Assembly: GCA_964541375.1 (NCBI GenBank) | Contig: CAZIPT010000005.1 | Location: 1-50,929, forward strand | DNA length: 50,929 nucleotides | Source: JBAXEO01 sp964541375 | GTDB lineage: Bacteria; Actinomycetota; Coriobacteriia; Anaerosomatales; JAAXUF01 | Direction of reading: 5' to 3' | Part shown: piece by piece, positions 8,815 through 16,509 of the stretch | How the letters are laid out: each line of letters begins with the position of its first letter | How positions within the stretch are numbered: the stretch's first letter is position 1 | Translations under genes and position numbers: made by a program | The notes under the pieces: generated by a model | Told to the model about the DNA's origin: nothing | What the model saw: the letters and a program-made list of their open reading frames with translations, nothing else | Database searches by the model: none

Positions 8815-10022
8815 GCGCCCAAGACGAGCGGCCTCTCTCCACGCAGGGGCCCGGGGCATGGTTCAGGGAGATAGGCCGAAAGCTCGCGTACGGCGAGGCC
8901 GGCACGCTCCTGGTGCTCATGATGGTCGGAGCGATCTGGACCTTCTTCCAGCTCCAGAACGACCGGTTCCTCAGTCCCGGCAACCTCACCAACCTGATGC
9001 TACAGCAGGCGGCCGTGGCCACCATCTCGATCGGCGTCGTGCTCTTCCTGCTGCTCGGCGAGATCGACCTGTCGGTGGGCGCTGTGAGCGGATTCTGTTC
9101 GTCGGTGATGGCGGTTCTGATGGTGGAACGCCACGTCTCCCCGGTGCTCTCGGTTCTCGCTGCGCTCGGGCTCGGCGCTCTCGTGGGACTCTTCAACGGG
9201 TTCATGATCACCCGCTTCCGCATCCCATCGTTCGTCGTCACGCTGGCGGGATCGCTCACGCTGGTAGGCCTGCAGCTGCTCGTGCTCGGCCAGACCGGAA
9301 CCATCAACCTCAACGAGAAGTTCGTCACCGGTCTGACCTACACGTTCCTCCCGCCGTGGGCGGGCTGGGCGGTGGCTGCCGTGGCGATCGGACTCACGTT
9401 CGCCTTCGCGATGCTGGGGCGCAACCGGCGCAAAGCCGCGGGCCTGAAGGTGGGCTCGATGCAGGGCGTCCTCCTCCGCGTCGGCGTCATCGCGGCGGCC
9501 TTCATCTCGCTGATCTTCATCGTCAACCAGGATCGCGGGCTGCCGCTGGTCGTAGTCATCGTCTTTGGTCTGGCGCTCGGGTTCGCCTACCTCACGGAGC
9601 GCACGCGATTCGGCCGCTACATGTTCGCCGTCGGTGGAAATGCCGAGGCGGCTCGGCGCGCCGGCATCAAGATCGACCACGTGCGCATCATCGTCTTCAT
9701 GCTCGCCTCGACGCTCGCGGCCGCAGGCGGTGTGCTGGCCGCTTCTCGGCTGATGGCGGTCAACCAGTCGTCGGGCAGCAGCGACCTGCTGCTGATGGCG
9801 ATCGCCGGACCCGTTATAGCGGGCACCAGCCTCTTTGGAGGCCGCGGCACGGTGTGGTCGGCTCTGCTCGGCGCGGTGGTCATCGGCTCGATCGCCAACG
9901 GCATGAACCTGCTCGCGTTTTCGTCGTCGGTGAAGTTCATCGTGACCGGCGCCGTACTGATCGCCGCCGTGACCATCGAGTCAGTCACCCGGATGCGCCG
10001 ACAAGGTGAGACCGGCACCTGA
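8811..10022 (+). CDS. xylH: Sugar ABC transporter permease
   Basis: 403-aa integral membrane permease of the XylH/RbsC family, with about ten hydrophobic segments and the conserved block GEIDLSVGAVSGF near residues 83-95 and GTSLFGGRGT near 338-347. A short Arg/Lys-rich cytoplasmic insert (about 200-215, RNRRKAAGLKVGS) is typical of XylH. Overlaps the ATPase gene by four bases (ATGA at 8811-8814) and ends the three-gene operon. No sugar kinase, isomerase or ROK/LacI regulator lies next to it, so the transported sugar is inferred only from the family. Confidence 0.9.
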   Translation: MSAQDERPLSTQGPGAWFREIGRKLAYGEAGTLLVLMMVGAIWTFFQLQNDRFLSPGNLTNLMLQQAAVATISIGVVLFLLLGEIDLSVGAVSGFCSSVMAVLMVERHVSPVLSVLAALGLGALVGLFNGFMITRFRIPSFVVTLAGSLTLVGLQLLVLGQTGTINLNEKFVTGLTYTFLPPWAGWAVAAVAIGLTFAFAMLGRNRRKAAGLKVGSMQGVLLRVGVIAAAFISLIFIVNQDRGLPLVVVIVFGLALGFAYLTERTRFGRYMFAVGGNAEAARRAGIKIDHVRIIVFMLASTLAAAGGVLAASRLMAVNQSSGSSDLLLMAIAGPVIAGTSLFGGRGTVWSALLGAVVIGSIANGMNLLAFSSSVKFIVTGAVLIAAVTIESVTRMRRQGETGT

Positions 10023-10066
10023 CGCCGGGTAGTGTGCGTCGCCGGCTCGGCCCTCAGACACGCGCC

Positions 10067-10630
10067 CTAAGGCGACCGCTCACCTTCCGCGATGACCCGG
10101 CACGGGTTGCCTGCCGCCACCACGCCCGCGGGCACGGAGCGGGTCACGACACTGCCCGCGCCGATGACGGCGTCACGCCCGATATCGACGCCCGGCAGCA
10201 CGATCACACCACCGCCAAGCCATGCTCGCGCGCCGATGGTTATGGGGAGCGCGGACTCCAGCCCGCTCACTCGGGTCTCGGCGTCGCGTGGATGGTCAGA
10301 CGTCAGCAGCTGGACACCCGGCCCGAGCTGAACGTCGTCGCCGAGCGTGATGGGGGCGGCGTCCAAGAAGATGCAGCCCATGTTGACGAACACCCGTGCT
10401 CCGATACGGATCTGCTGGCCGTAGTCGCAGCAGAACGGCGCCTCGACCCACGATCCCTCTCCGATCTCGCCGAGAAGGTCGTTCAGCAGCCGGACGCGTC
10501 CCTTATCGTCCGCCGGGTCGAGCATGCCCAACTGCCGAGAGAGGCGCCGCGCCTTGATCCGACCGGCGACCAGCGCTGGGTCGCTCGCGTCGTACGGCTC
10601 GCCGGCGAGCATCTTGTCACGTTCTTTCAC
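10067..10630 (-). CDS. Maltose O-acetyltransferase-like sugar acetyltransferase
   Basis: 187-aa left-handed beta-helix acetyltransferase of the Maa/LacA group. The N-terminus MKERDKMLAGEPYDASDPAL aligns with the Maa start and fixes GTG 10630 as the start codon, although the frame is open to 10711 inside the upstream gene. Hexapeptide repeats run from about 65 to the end; the catalytic His is in TSDHPRD, and the C-terminal PAGVVAAGNPCRVI segment is characteristic. It should transfer acetyl from acetyl-CoA to a sugar or similar acceptor. It is the last gene of the epimerase - aldo/keto reductase - acetyltransferase operon (31 bp gap). Confidence 0.9.
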   Translation of the reverse strand: MKERDKMLAGEPYDASDPALVAGRIKARRLSRQLGMLDPADDKGRVRLLNDLLGEIGEGSWVEAPFCCDYGQQIRIGARVFVNMGCIFLDAAPITLGDDVQLGPGVQLLTSDHPRDAETRVSGLESALPITIGARAWLGGGVIVLPGVDIGRDAVIGAGSVVTRSVPAGVVAAGNPCRVIAEGERSP

Positions 10631-10661
10631 GGTCGTCCGGCCCCCGTTCGCGGCCACAGCG

Positions 10662-11630
10662 CTACCACAGCGCATGCACCTGCGCCCGGATGTTGCGGTC
10701 GTAGACCGCACGGATCTGAGACATCACCTCTGCCGAGAGCGGCGGCAGGTCGGCCGCCCGGATGTTGTCCTCGGCCTGTGTCGGGCGCTTGGCCCCGGCG
10801 ATCGCCGTAGTGACTTCGTCGAACATCAGGATCCAGCGAAGTGCCATCTGCGCCATCGACGTACCGGGCGGGACGAGCGAACGCAGCTCCTCGACGGCCT
10901 TCAGGCCGGTCTCGTAGTCGACGCCGGCGAACGTCTCTCCCCGATCGAACGACTTGCCCTCACGGTTGTAGTTGCGATGGTCGTCGGCGGCGAAGGCTGT
11001 GTCGTGACTCATCTTGCCTGTGAGTAGTCCGGACGCCAATGGCACGCGCGCGATCACGCCCACGCGCCTGAGCCTGGCCTGCCCGAAGAAGTCCTCGGCG
11101 GGCCGCTGGCGGAATATGTTGAAGATGATCTGGACCGACTGGACGTTGGGGAACTCAATCGCCCTCAGCGCCTGGTCGATCCGCTCCACGCTCACACCGT
11201 AGTGGCGGATCTTGCCCTCCCGCGCGAGGTCGTCGAGGATCCCGAAGGTCTCGGCGTTGTATACCTCGATCGGTGGGACGTGTAGCTGAAGCAGGTCTAT
11301 GGTGTCCGTCCCGAGCTCACGCAGGCTGCCATCGACTGCAGCGGTCATGTTCGCGCGCGTGTAGGCCTTCGGGTCGGGATTGAGCCGCACTCCCAGCTTG
11401 GTCGCGACGTAGAAAGGCTCCTGCCGTTCTCGGCGAAGCCTGCCGAGCAGGTGCTCGCTGCCGTAGACGTCCGCAGTGTCGAAGAAGTTGACGCCCAGCT
11501 CGAGCGCGCGATTCAGGGTCGCGAGGGACTCGTCGTCGTCGACGGGCCCCCATGAGCTTCCCATCGCCCACGTGCCCAGACCGACGGCAGAGACGTTCCA
11601 GCCGGTTGTTCCGAGCTCTCGGTACTCCAC
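10662..11630 (-). CDS. Aldo/keto reductase
   Basis: 322-aa NAD(P)H-dependent oxidoreductase with a TIM-barrel fold. The catalytic tetrad is visible: D51 in FFDTADVYG, Y56, K78 in ATKLG and H117 in LLQLHVPP. The C-terminal IAGAKRPTQAEDN cofactor-binding segment is present. The length and motif set fit the AKR families acting on small aldehydes or sugars. It starts 12 bases after the end of the epimerase gene and is followed closely by the acetyltransferase, which points to joint work on a carbohydrate. Confidence 0.93.
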   Translation of the reverse strand: MEYRELGTTGWNVSAVGLGTWAMGSSWGPVDDDESLATLNRALELGVNFFDTADVYGSEHLLGRLRRERQEPFYVATKLGVRLNPDPKAYTRANMTAAVDGSLRELGTDTIDLLQLHVPPIEVYNAETFGILDDLAREGKIRHYGVSVERIDQALRAIEFPNVQSVQIIFNIFRQRPAEDFFGQARLRRVGVIARVPLASGLLTGKMSHDTAFAADDHRNYNREGKSFDRGETFAGVDYETGLKAVEELRSLVPPGTSMAQMALRWILMFDEVTTAIAGAKRPTQAEDNIRAADLPPLSAEVMSQIRAVYDRNIRAQVHALW

Positions 11631-11642
11631 GGCCGCCTCTCC

Positions 11643-12677
11643 CTAGCCTTCAGACAAGAGCGCCGCACGGGTATGCGGCAACTCCGCGCGCGCCCCTCCG
11701 CTGTACCTATCGAGGATCTGATCCATCTCGGCGGCCACGGCCGCGTCCACGATCTGGCGGGTCGGGTCGCCTTCGAACCAATCCAGGGTGCGCCGGATGC
11801 CTTCTCGGAAGGGCACGACCGCCTGATACGTGGGCACGAACGCTTTGATCTTGCTGTTGTCGAAGACCACGCTCCAGGTCTTGTCGCCCAAAAGACCGCC
11901 GGCGAGGTGCGGCGCGACCGTCGCGATGAAGTCGCTTGGGATGTGGACGATCTGCGGCTCCACCCCCAGCGTCTCGGCGATGGTCTGGTAGATCTGGTTC
12001 CACGTCAGAACCTCGTCGGTGGTGATGTGGAACGCCTCGCCCAGCGCGGCCTGGGTGCCGAGCAGCCCCAGAAGCCCCCGCGCGAAGTCATCGGCATGCG
12101 TGACGACCCACAGAGACGATCCGTCGCCATGAACGATGATCGGTCGCCCGCGCAAGAGCCGGTCGGCCAGTGTGTAGGTGCCCCAGCCTCCCAGCGCAAT
12201 GGGGAGGTTGGTGTCGTACGTCATCGACGGCCGAACGATGGTGACCGGGAAGCCTTCCTCGCGATGGGCACGCATCAGGCGCTCCTCGCAGGCTATCTTG
12301 TTGCGGGAGTACTCCCAGTGGGGGTTGCGCAGTGGAGTGTCCTCGGTGATCAGGTAGGTCGACGGTGGCTTCTCGTACACCGAGGCCGAGCTGATGAACA
12401 CGTACTGCTTGACCCTGCCTCTGAACAGCGCGATGTCTCGCTCGATGTCGCTCGGCTTGAACGCAATCCAGTCGACCACGACGTCGAAGTCGATGCCCTC
12501 AAGGGCCGCCCGTACGTCCTCGGGGCTGTGGATGTCGGCGTTGAGGTACGGAGCACCCGGCAGGTGAGTCGCGCTCAGGCCGCGGTTGAGCAGATAGAGG
12601 TCGAGACCCTGGGCGATCGCCATACGGCTGACCGCCGAGCTGATCATGCCGGTGCCGCCGATAAACAGCACTTTCAC
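11643..12677 (-). CDS. NAD-dependent epimerase/dehydratase (extended SDR)
   Basis: 344-aa extended short-chain dehydrogenase. The N-terminus MKVLFIGGTGMIS carries the GxxGxxx dinucleotide-binding motif, and the catalytic YxxxK is Y-S-R-N-K in EYSRNKI (around 124-128), preceded by a Ser-rich ISSASVYE strand. Such enzymes modify nucleotide-activated sugars; the substrate is unknown. ATG 12677 is preceded by GAGGG in the correct spacing. First gene of a three-gene minus-strand operon. Its upstream region contains the 11-bp phased repeat array. Confidence 0.9.
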   Translation of the reverse strand: MKVLFIGGTGMISSAVSRMAIAQGLDLYLLNRGLSATHLPGAPYLNADIHSPEDVRAALEGIDFDVVVDWIAFKPSDIERDIALFRGRVKQYVFISSASVYEKPPSTYLITEDTPLRNPHWEYSRNKIACEERLMRAHREEGFPVTIVRPSMTYDTNLPIALGGWGTYTLADRLLRGRPIIVHGDGSSLWVVTHADDFARGLLGLLGTQAALGEAFHITTDEVLTWNQIYQTIAETLGVEPQIVHIPSDFIATVAPHLAGGLLGDKTWSVVFDNSKIKAFVPTYQAVVPFREGIRRTLDWFEGDPTRQIVDAAVAAEMDQILDRYSGGARAELPHTRAALLSEG

Positions 12678-13011
12678 AAGGGGTCCCTCTCGAAATCGGC
12701 TCGCTGGCTCTCATAGTGGGATACCCACTGAGCACGGTTCCGAGTCCGAGATCCACGGCGCGGACGCCCGCTGAGACGCTCCAGGCAGCCGCAGCCTGCC
12801 CGCAGTCACACCGCAGCCTGCCCGCAGTCACACCGCAGCCTGCCCGCAGCAGCCCCCCGCAGTGCCACAGCTCACCCGCAGTCGCGCCACAGCTTCCCCG
12901 CACCACAATCCCGTGATGCCGCAGTAAACCCGCAGTTAGGCGCTTCAAACCCGCAGCTACCCCGCAGCTACCCCGCAGCCGGAGGCCGGGGCGCCGCAGT
13001 CCAGGCACGAA
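12678..13011. other. 334-base gap dominated by the 11-bp repeat array
   Basis: No credible gene. A 510-base minus-strand open frame crosses the stretch but is only the translation of the repeat and has no homology features. Apart from the array (12789-12999) the left 110 bases should contain the promoter of the epimerase operon; a ribosome binding site is visible at its very end but no clear -35/-10 pair. Confidence 0.6.
12789..12999. repeat. Tandem array of CCGCAG with 11-bp period
   Basis: CCGCAG or a one-base variant recurs every 11 bases. Exact copies start at 12789, 12800, 12811, 12822, 12833, 12844, 12857, 12876, 12919, 12930, 12951, 12962, 12973 and 12994. Variants CCACAG (12865, 12887) and CCGCAC (12898) hold the register between them. 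Within it are a 22-bp direct repeat (2.5 copies from 12795) and an 11-bp unit CTACCCCGCAG repeated near 12957-12978. The period of one helical turn and a length not divisible by three argue against coding and for a DNA- or RNA-binding platform, or slippage. Confidence 0.85.
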
Positions 13012-14970
13012 TCACGATTGGCTGCCGTCTTCTGCCTCGTCTACGCGGAAGTCGCGGTTCACCTCGTAGGAGGCATTGGGATCGGTGGGTGAACTGGCAC
13101 GACGAACGACCAGCCCACGTTCAGCGAGCCCGGCGAGCGCTCTTTGGATGGTCCGACGGTCCTTGAGAGCGGATATCTCGAGCACTTCGCTCGCTTTCAC
13201 CTTGCCTTGGCGCACCACGATGTCGAGAATCCGCCGCTGTGATGCCGAGAGCGAGTCCAGAGCCGACTGCGGCAGCGGGTTGTCGGCGGGCGCAGCGTCG
13301 CGTGCCCCGCCGGCCGCCGGGCCCAGGATGTAGTACGCCTCAGCCCCCGTCCCGTTCTGGAGGAGCCAGCCATCGCGCACCAGACCGCGTAGCCTGGTGT
13401 CGGCCTCCGACTCGTCCACGCCGCTGAACGACCGGTAGTCCGCCGAGACGACCCGCCCCGTTCGCCGAGCGAAGACGAGCGCCTTCTGGTGCCCGGGCTC
13501 CAGCTTCGCAGCGCCGATATCCACCAGCCACGACTCAGGATCGGCCTCATCTGGAAGTCTAAACCTCAAGGTGACAGTGAAGGATGTAGCGCTGTTGCTG
13601 AACTCCGGCGGGGGCAGGTGGGCCTCGGCCATCGAGGTGAACATGTTGTCGATCCCCAACCCGTGCCGCTCCACGTAACCGAGGTCGCGAAGGATGTCGG
13701 CGACACGGGGATTCCTGGCGTAGGACTCTGTGAGAATGTTGTCCACGGTGACGGGACCGGGGAGTCCGCCGGGGCTCTGCACCTCGAGTCTGTCGGCGAA
13801 GAGCCTGACCTGGATGTTGGCGCCCACGAGGCTGTAGTCCCTGTGGCAGACGGCGTTGACCATCGCCTCTCGCAGGGCGAACAGCGGTACTGCGGGGAGT
13901 TCCTCGACCCTGAAGCCGTCTGCGAGCACGCCGGGCGCCAGCCGCTCCTTGTGGATCCGCTCCATTCGCGCGATGAGCTGCGTGATGGTCCCGGTGACTT
14001 CCTCGGTGTAGCGGTAGGCCACCTTCTCGCCCGACGATGCGACCTCCACGCCGGGGAACTCGACGAAGCGGACCTTGGACTGCACCACCAGGCGCTCGGG
14101 CTGCAGCGCGAAGAACAGGCCGCCCAGAACCGTCAGCCGCTCTCCCCTGCCCACAGGGCCGTCGATCGCCTTGAGCTTGCGCATGACTTCGAGCACGCCG
14201 GTTTCGACAAGGGGCGAGGTGGTACGGCGGCGCATCGACCCGCGGATGTACTCTCGGATGAGCTCTTCATCCAGATCCCGAGTCGACGTGCCGGGTAGGA
14301 TGTGCAGCTCGTACTCCACCGGTGCGACCGACCCGGACTCTGGCGGATACGGTTCGGCCTGCCAGCCGGCTTGATCGGGCCGGGACTCGGGCACGGGAGC
14401 GAACGCGGCCGCGACCGGGGCACTGTACGCCTCTTGCGTCGGGATGGCCTGCGGGGCCGCTGCACCGCGCACCTCGGGCAAGCCTCCGGGCCGCATGGGC
14501 TCTTCTCGGCCGATGCCGCCACCATAGGCCGCCGCGGGGATCCCGGACGACGCCTGCGGCAACCGCCGCGCGCCGGCCTGCATGGAATCGAGGAGCATCT
14601 CGACGTGCTCCGGGCGCTCGCCGGGGAGCTCGGCCACAAGGATGTCGCGCAGTGCCTGCCGGGCCTCGAGCGCCTCTGCGGCGCGCTTGTCGCCGAGCCC
14701 GGCGAGCGAGGCGAACCTGAGCGCGGTGGCTGCCACTTCCGGCTGGAGCAAGACCCACTTCACGCGCTGCCGGTCCTTGAACACGCCGGGCGCCAGGGAC
14801 GTCGCGGAACGCACGGCCAGCCCCTCGATCCCGGCACGAGGCTCTCTGGGCGCCGCAGACTGCGCGCTCGGACCCGTGCCCCCCGGTGCGGGCGCAGACA
14901 CGCCCGAGCCGACGACCGCGGCACTATCCTTGGTGTTGAATCTCGCCCAAACGGACTCGAGGAACTTCAA
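13012..14970 (-). CDS. COG2865-type ATP-binding regulator with unusual N-terminal region
   Basis: 652 aa. Residues about 290-500 match the second half of COG2865 (Schlafen/AlbA_2 plus HATPase_c_4) proteins: FALREAMVNAVCHRDYS, IQVRLFADRLEVQSPGGLP and LGYVERHGLGIDNM, a GHKL-type ATP-binding fold. The winged helix expected at the end is at about 570-635. In place of a clear AlbA_2 nucleic-acid-binding domain the first 220 residues hold an unfamiliar helical segment (about 60-125) and a Pro/Ala/Gly-rich linker. The start is TTG 14970, with AGGGGGG just upstream. Likely a transcriptional regulator; its target is unknown. Confidence 0.8.
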   Translation of the reverse strand: MKFLESVWARFNTKDSAAVVGSGVSAPAPGGTGPSAQSAAPREPRAGIEGLAVRSATSLAPGVFKDRQRVKWVLLQPEVAATALRFASLAGLGDKRAAEALEARQALRDILVAELPGERPEHVEMLLDSMQAGARRLPQASSGIPAAAYGGGIGREEPMRPGGLPEVRGAAAPQAIPTQEAYSAPVAAAFAPVPESRPDQAGWQAEPYPPESGSVAPVEYELHILPGTSTRDLDEELIREYIRGSMRRRTTSPLVETGVLEVMRKLKAIDGPVGRGERLTVLGGLFFALQPERLVVQSKVRFVEFPGVEVASSGEKVAYRYTEEVTGTITQLIARMERIHKERLAPGVLADGFRVEELPAVPLFALREAMVNAVCHRDYSLVGANIQVRLFADRLEVQSPGGLPGPVTVDNILTESYARNPRVADILRDLGYVERHGLGIDNMFTSMAEAHLPPPEFSNSATSFTVTLRFRLPDEADPESWLVDIGAAKLEPGHQKALVFARRTGRVVSADYRSFSGVDESEADTRLRGLVRDGWLLQNGTGAEAYYILGPAAGGARDAAPADNPLPQSALDSLSASQRRILDIVVRQGKVKASEVLEISALKDRRTIQRALAGLAERGLVVRRASSPTDPNASYEVNRDFRVDEAEDGSQS

Positions 14971-15046
14971 GAACCCCCCTCGCGGCAGCCACTGCTCCCC
15001 GGGTCACCCGCAGAGCACGCCTCCGAGCATAGCCAAGGGTAGCACC

Positions 15047-15086
15047 AAGAAGGAAGACCCCTCGGCACAGTCCGTGCCGGGGGTCT
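15047..15086 (-). terminator. Intrinsic terminator of the SGNH-like exoprotein gene
   Basis: On the minus strand a stem of about 13 bp (15074-15086 with 15055-15068, one bulged base) is followed by TTCCTTCTTGG. It lies 22 bases after the stop codon of the gene ending at 15108. Confidence 0.7.
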
Positions 15087-15107
15087 ACGATGCCGATGGG
15101 TGCGCGG

Positions 15108-16367
15108 CTAGCGCACGGTGAACGCGCGGTAGCCGCTGGACGCCTGCGCGTGGTCGCTGTCGGAGTGCACGGCGCGAAGGCGGTACGCGCCCGACCTCTT
15201 GATGCGCACCCGCGCGGACCACGAGCTGCTGCCGTCGGCAATCGGGACCGAGAGCGCTGTGTAGGGCCGCCACCTGCGCCCGACCTTGCGCTGGACCTCG
15301 AGCCTGACTCGGCTCGCTCCGATCTGCGACGGCGAGACACCGCCACGCCAGGTGTAGGTGCGCCGCCGCGAAAGACGTGTCCGGCCCGCACTGGGCTTGT
15401 AGACCTGCGCGCTTCGCGGCGTGACAGGGGGCAGATGAGTCAGCGTGCCGCCGGTCTTCCACGCGTCGTACGCGGCGTTCAACAGCGGCACGAACTCGGC
15501 CGTCGCGATCAAGTCGCCGGCCGCCGAGGGGTGGGAGTCGGCGGTCGGATAGGCCAGGTAGTTGCTCGACCCGGCGGTATGCTCGACCAGGCCGTTGACC
15601 ATGCGGTGGTGACCGCCCGTGAGTACGGTGTAGTAGTCGAACACCAACACGTTGCCCGCCGAGTAGCCCTTGAGCAGACCCTCCGGATCGGCAAGCCAGT
15701 TGGCGAGCGTACGGGCGTTGGCCGCCTGGGTCGAGTTGGTGTCCGACGCCCTGAGCGGCGGCGAGACCACGAGCACGAAGAGCTTGTCGGGATGCGCCTT
15801 GAAGTACTCAAGCAGATCGAGGTAGACGCCCTTGGCGTTGCCCACCGTCAGGCCGCTCGTGCCCGTCACGCCCTTGAGCGGGTTGGCGCCGATAGCGGGA
15901 ATCGCGTCGGAGGCCGACCCGCCCACCGCGCTGTTTGGGAAACAGGACTTGAACATCACGACCGTGTTCTCGCCGCCGGGATCGGCGAGCGATCGCCCGT
16001 AGCTCGCGTTGATGCTGGTGTTCGCGTACAGGCTCGCCGTATAGGTGGGCGCGCTCGGTCCTCGGAACCACGTCCACCAGTCGCCCACGTCCGTGCGACT
16101 GCCGATCTCGTCGGGGCCCCAATTGTAGTTGGTGTCGCTGACGAAGTAGTTGTTGGCGCCGAGAGATGCCGCCAAGCCTCCGTAGCCGTCGTGCAACCAG
16201 GCAGATCCGGTGGAGTGATGGATGAAGACGAGCTTGGTGACCGAACCGGGAGCGGCAGCTGCAATCGAACTCGAGGCGAGGGCCGAGGACAGCGCAAGCG
16301 CGAGCAGAAACACGCGCACTGCGCAGGCCAACTCTCTGCGGATGGATGCTGCTTGGTGGTGGCGCAT
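15108..16367 (-). CDS. Secreted SGNH-hydrolase-like protein with C-terminal Ig-like module
   Basis: 419-aa exported protein. The Met at 16367 has AGGGAG upstream and opens a signal peptide (VRVFLLALALSSALASSSIAAAA). The mature protein has an N-terminal FIHHSTG block, an internal hydrophobic KLFVLVVSPPLR strand and a final DSHPSAAG block near 285, the D-x-x-H pattern of SGNH hydrolases; the catalytic Ser would be in HHSTGSAW. Assignment is by pattern only. The last 75 residues form a beta module (VRLEVQRKVGRRWRPY ... YRAFTVR) shared with two other exoproteins here. Probably acts on an extracellular ester or polysaccharide. Confidence 0.7.
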   Translation of the reverse strand: MRHHQAASIRRELACAVRVFLLALALSSALASSSIAAAAPGSVTKLVFIHHSTGSAWLHDGYGGLAASLGANNYFVSDTNYNWGPDEIGSRTDVGDWWTWFRGPSAPTYTASLYANTSINASYGRSLADPGGENTVVMFKSCFPNSAVGGSASDAIPAIGANPLKGVTGTSGLTVGNAKGVYLDLLEYFKAHPDKLFVLVVSPPLRASDTNSTQAANARTLANWLADPEGLLKGYSAGNVLVFDYYTVLTGGHHRMVNGLVEHTAGSSNYLAYPTADSHPSAAGDLIATAEFVPLLNAAYDAWKTGGTLTHLPPVTPRSAQVYKPSAGRTRLSRRRTYTWRGGVSPSQIGASRVRLEVQRKVGRRWRPYTALSVPIADGSSSWSARVRIKRSGAYRLRAVHSDSDHAQASSGYRAFTVR

Positions 16368-16509
16368 CTCAGGCTCCCTGACGACGGGCGTTTGCGGGCA
16401 TAGAGTACGTTCCCTCATCCTCGGCCGAAATGCACCCGAGCAGTAGCCCGGTGTGCCCAGGGTCACACTCCACTGAGCTTCGAGCGCGCCTTGGCGTCCC
16501 GGCGAATGG

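Noticed and set aside
12789..12999. CRISPR array
   Set aside because: The unit is only 11 bases with 5-base spacers; CRISPR repeats are over 20 bases with longer unique spacers, and no cas genes are near.
12789..12999. TRAP-type RNA binding repeats
   Set aside because: TRAP sites are GAG/UAG triplets spaced by two or three bases; the core here is CCGCAG (CTGCGG on the other strand) with a longer unit.
12499..13008. 169-aa minus-strand open frame across the repeat array
   Set aside because: It overlaps the epimerase start, has no ribosome binding site, and its sequence only reflects the 11-base repeat read in shifting frames.
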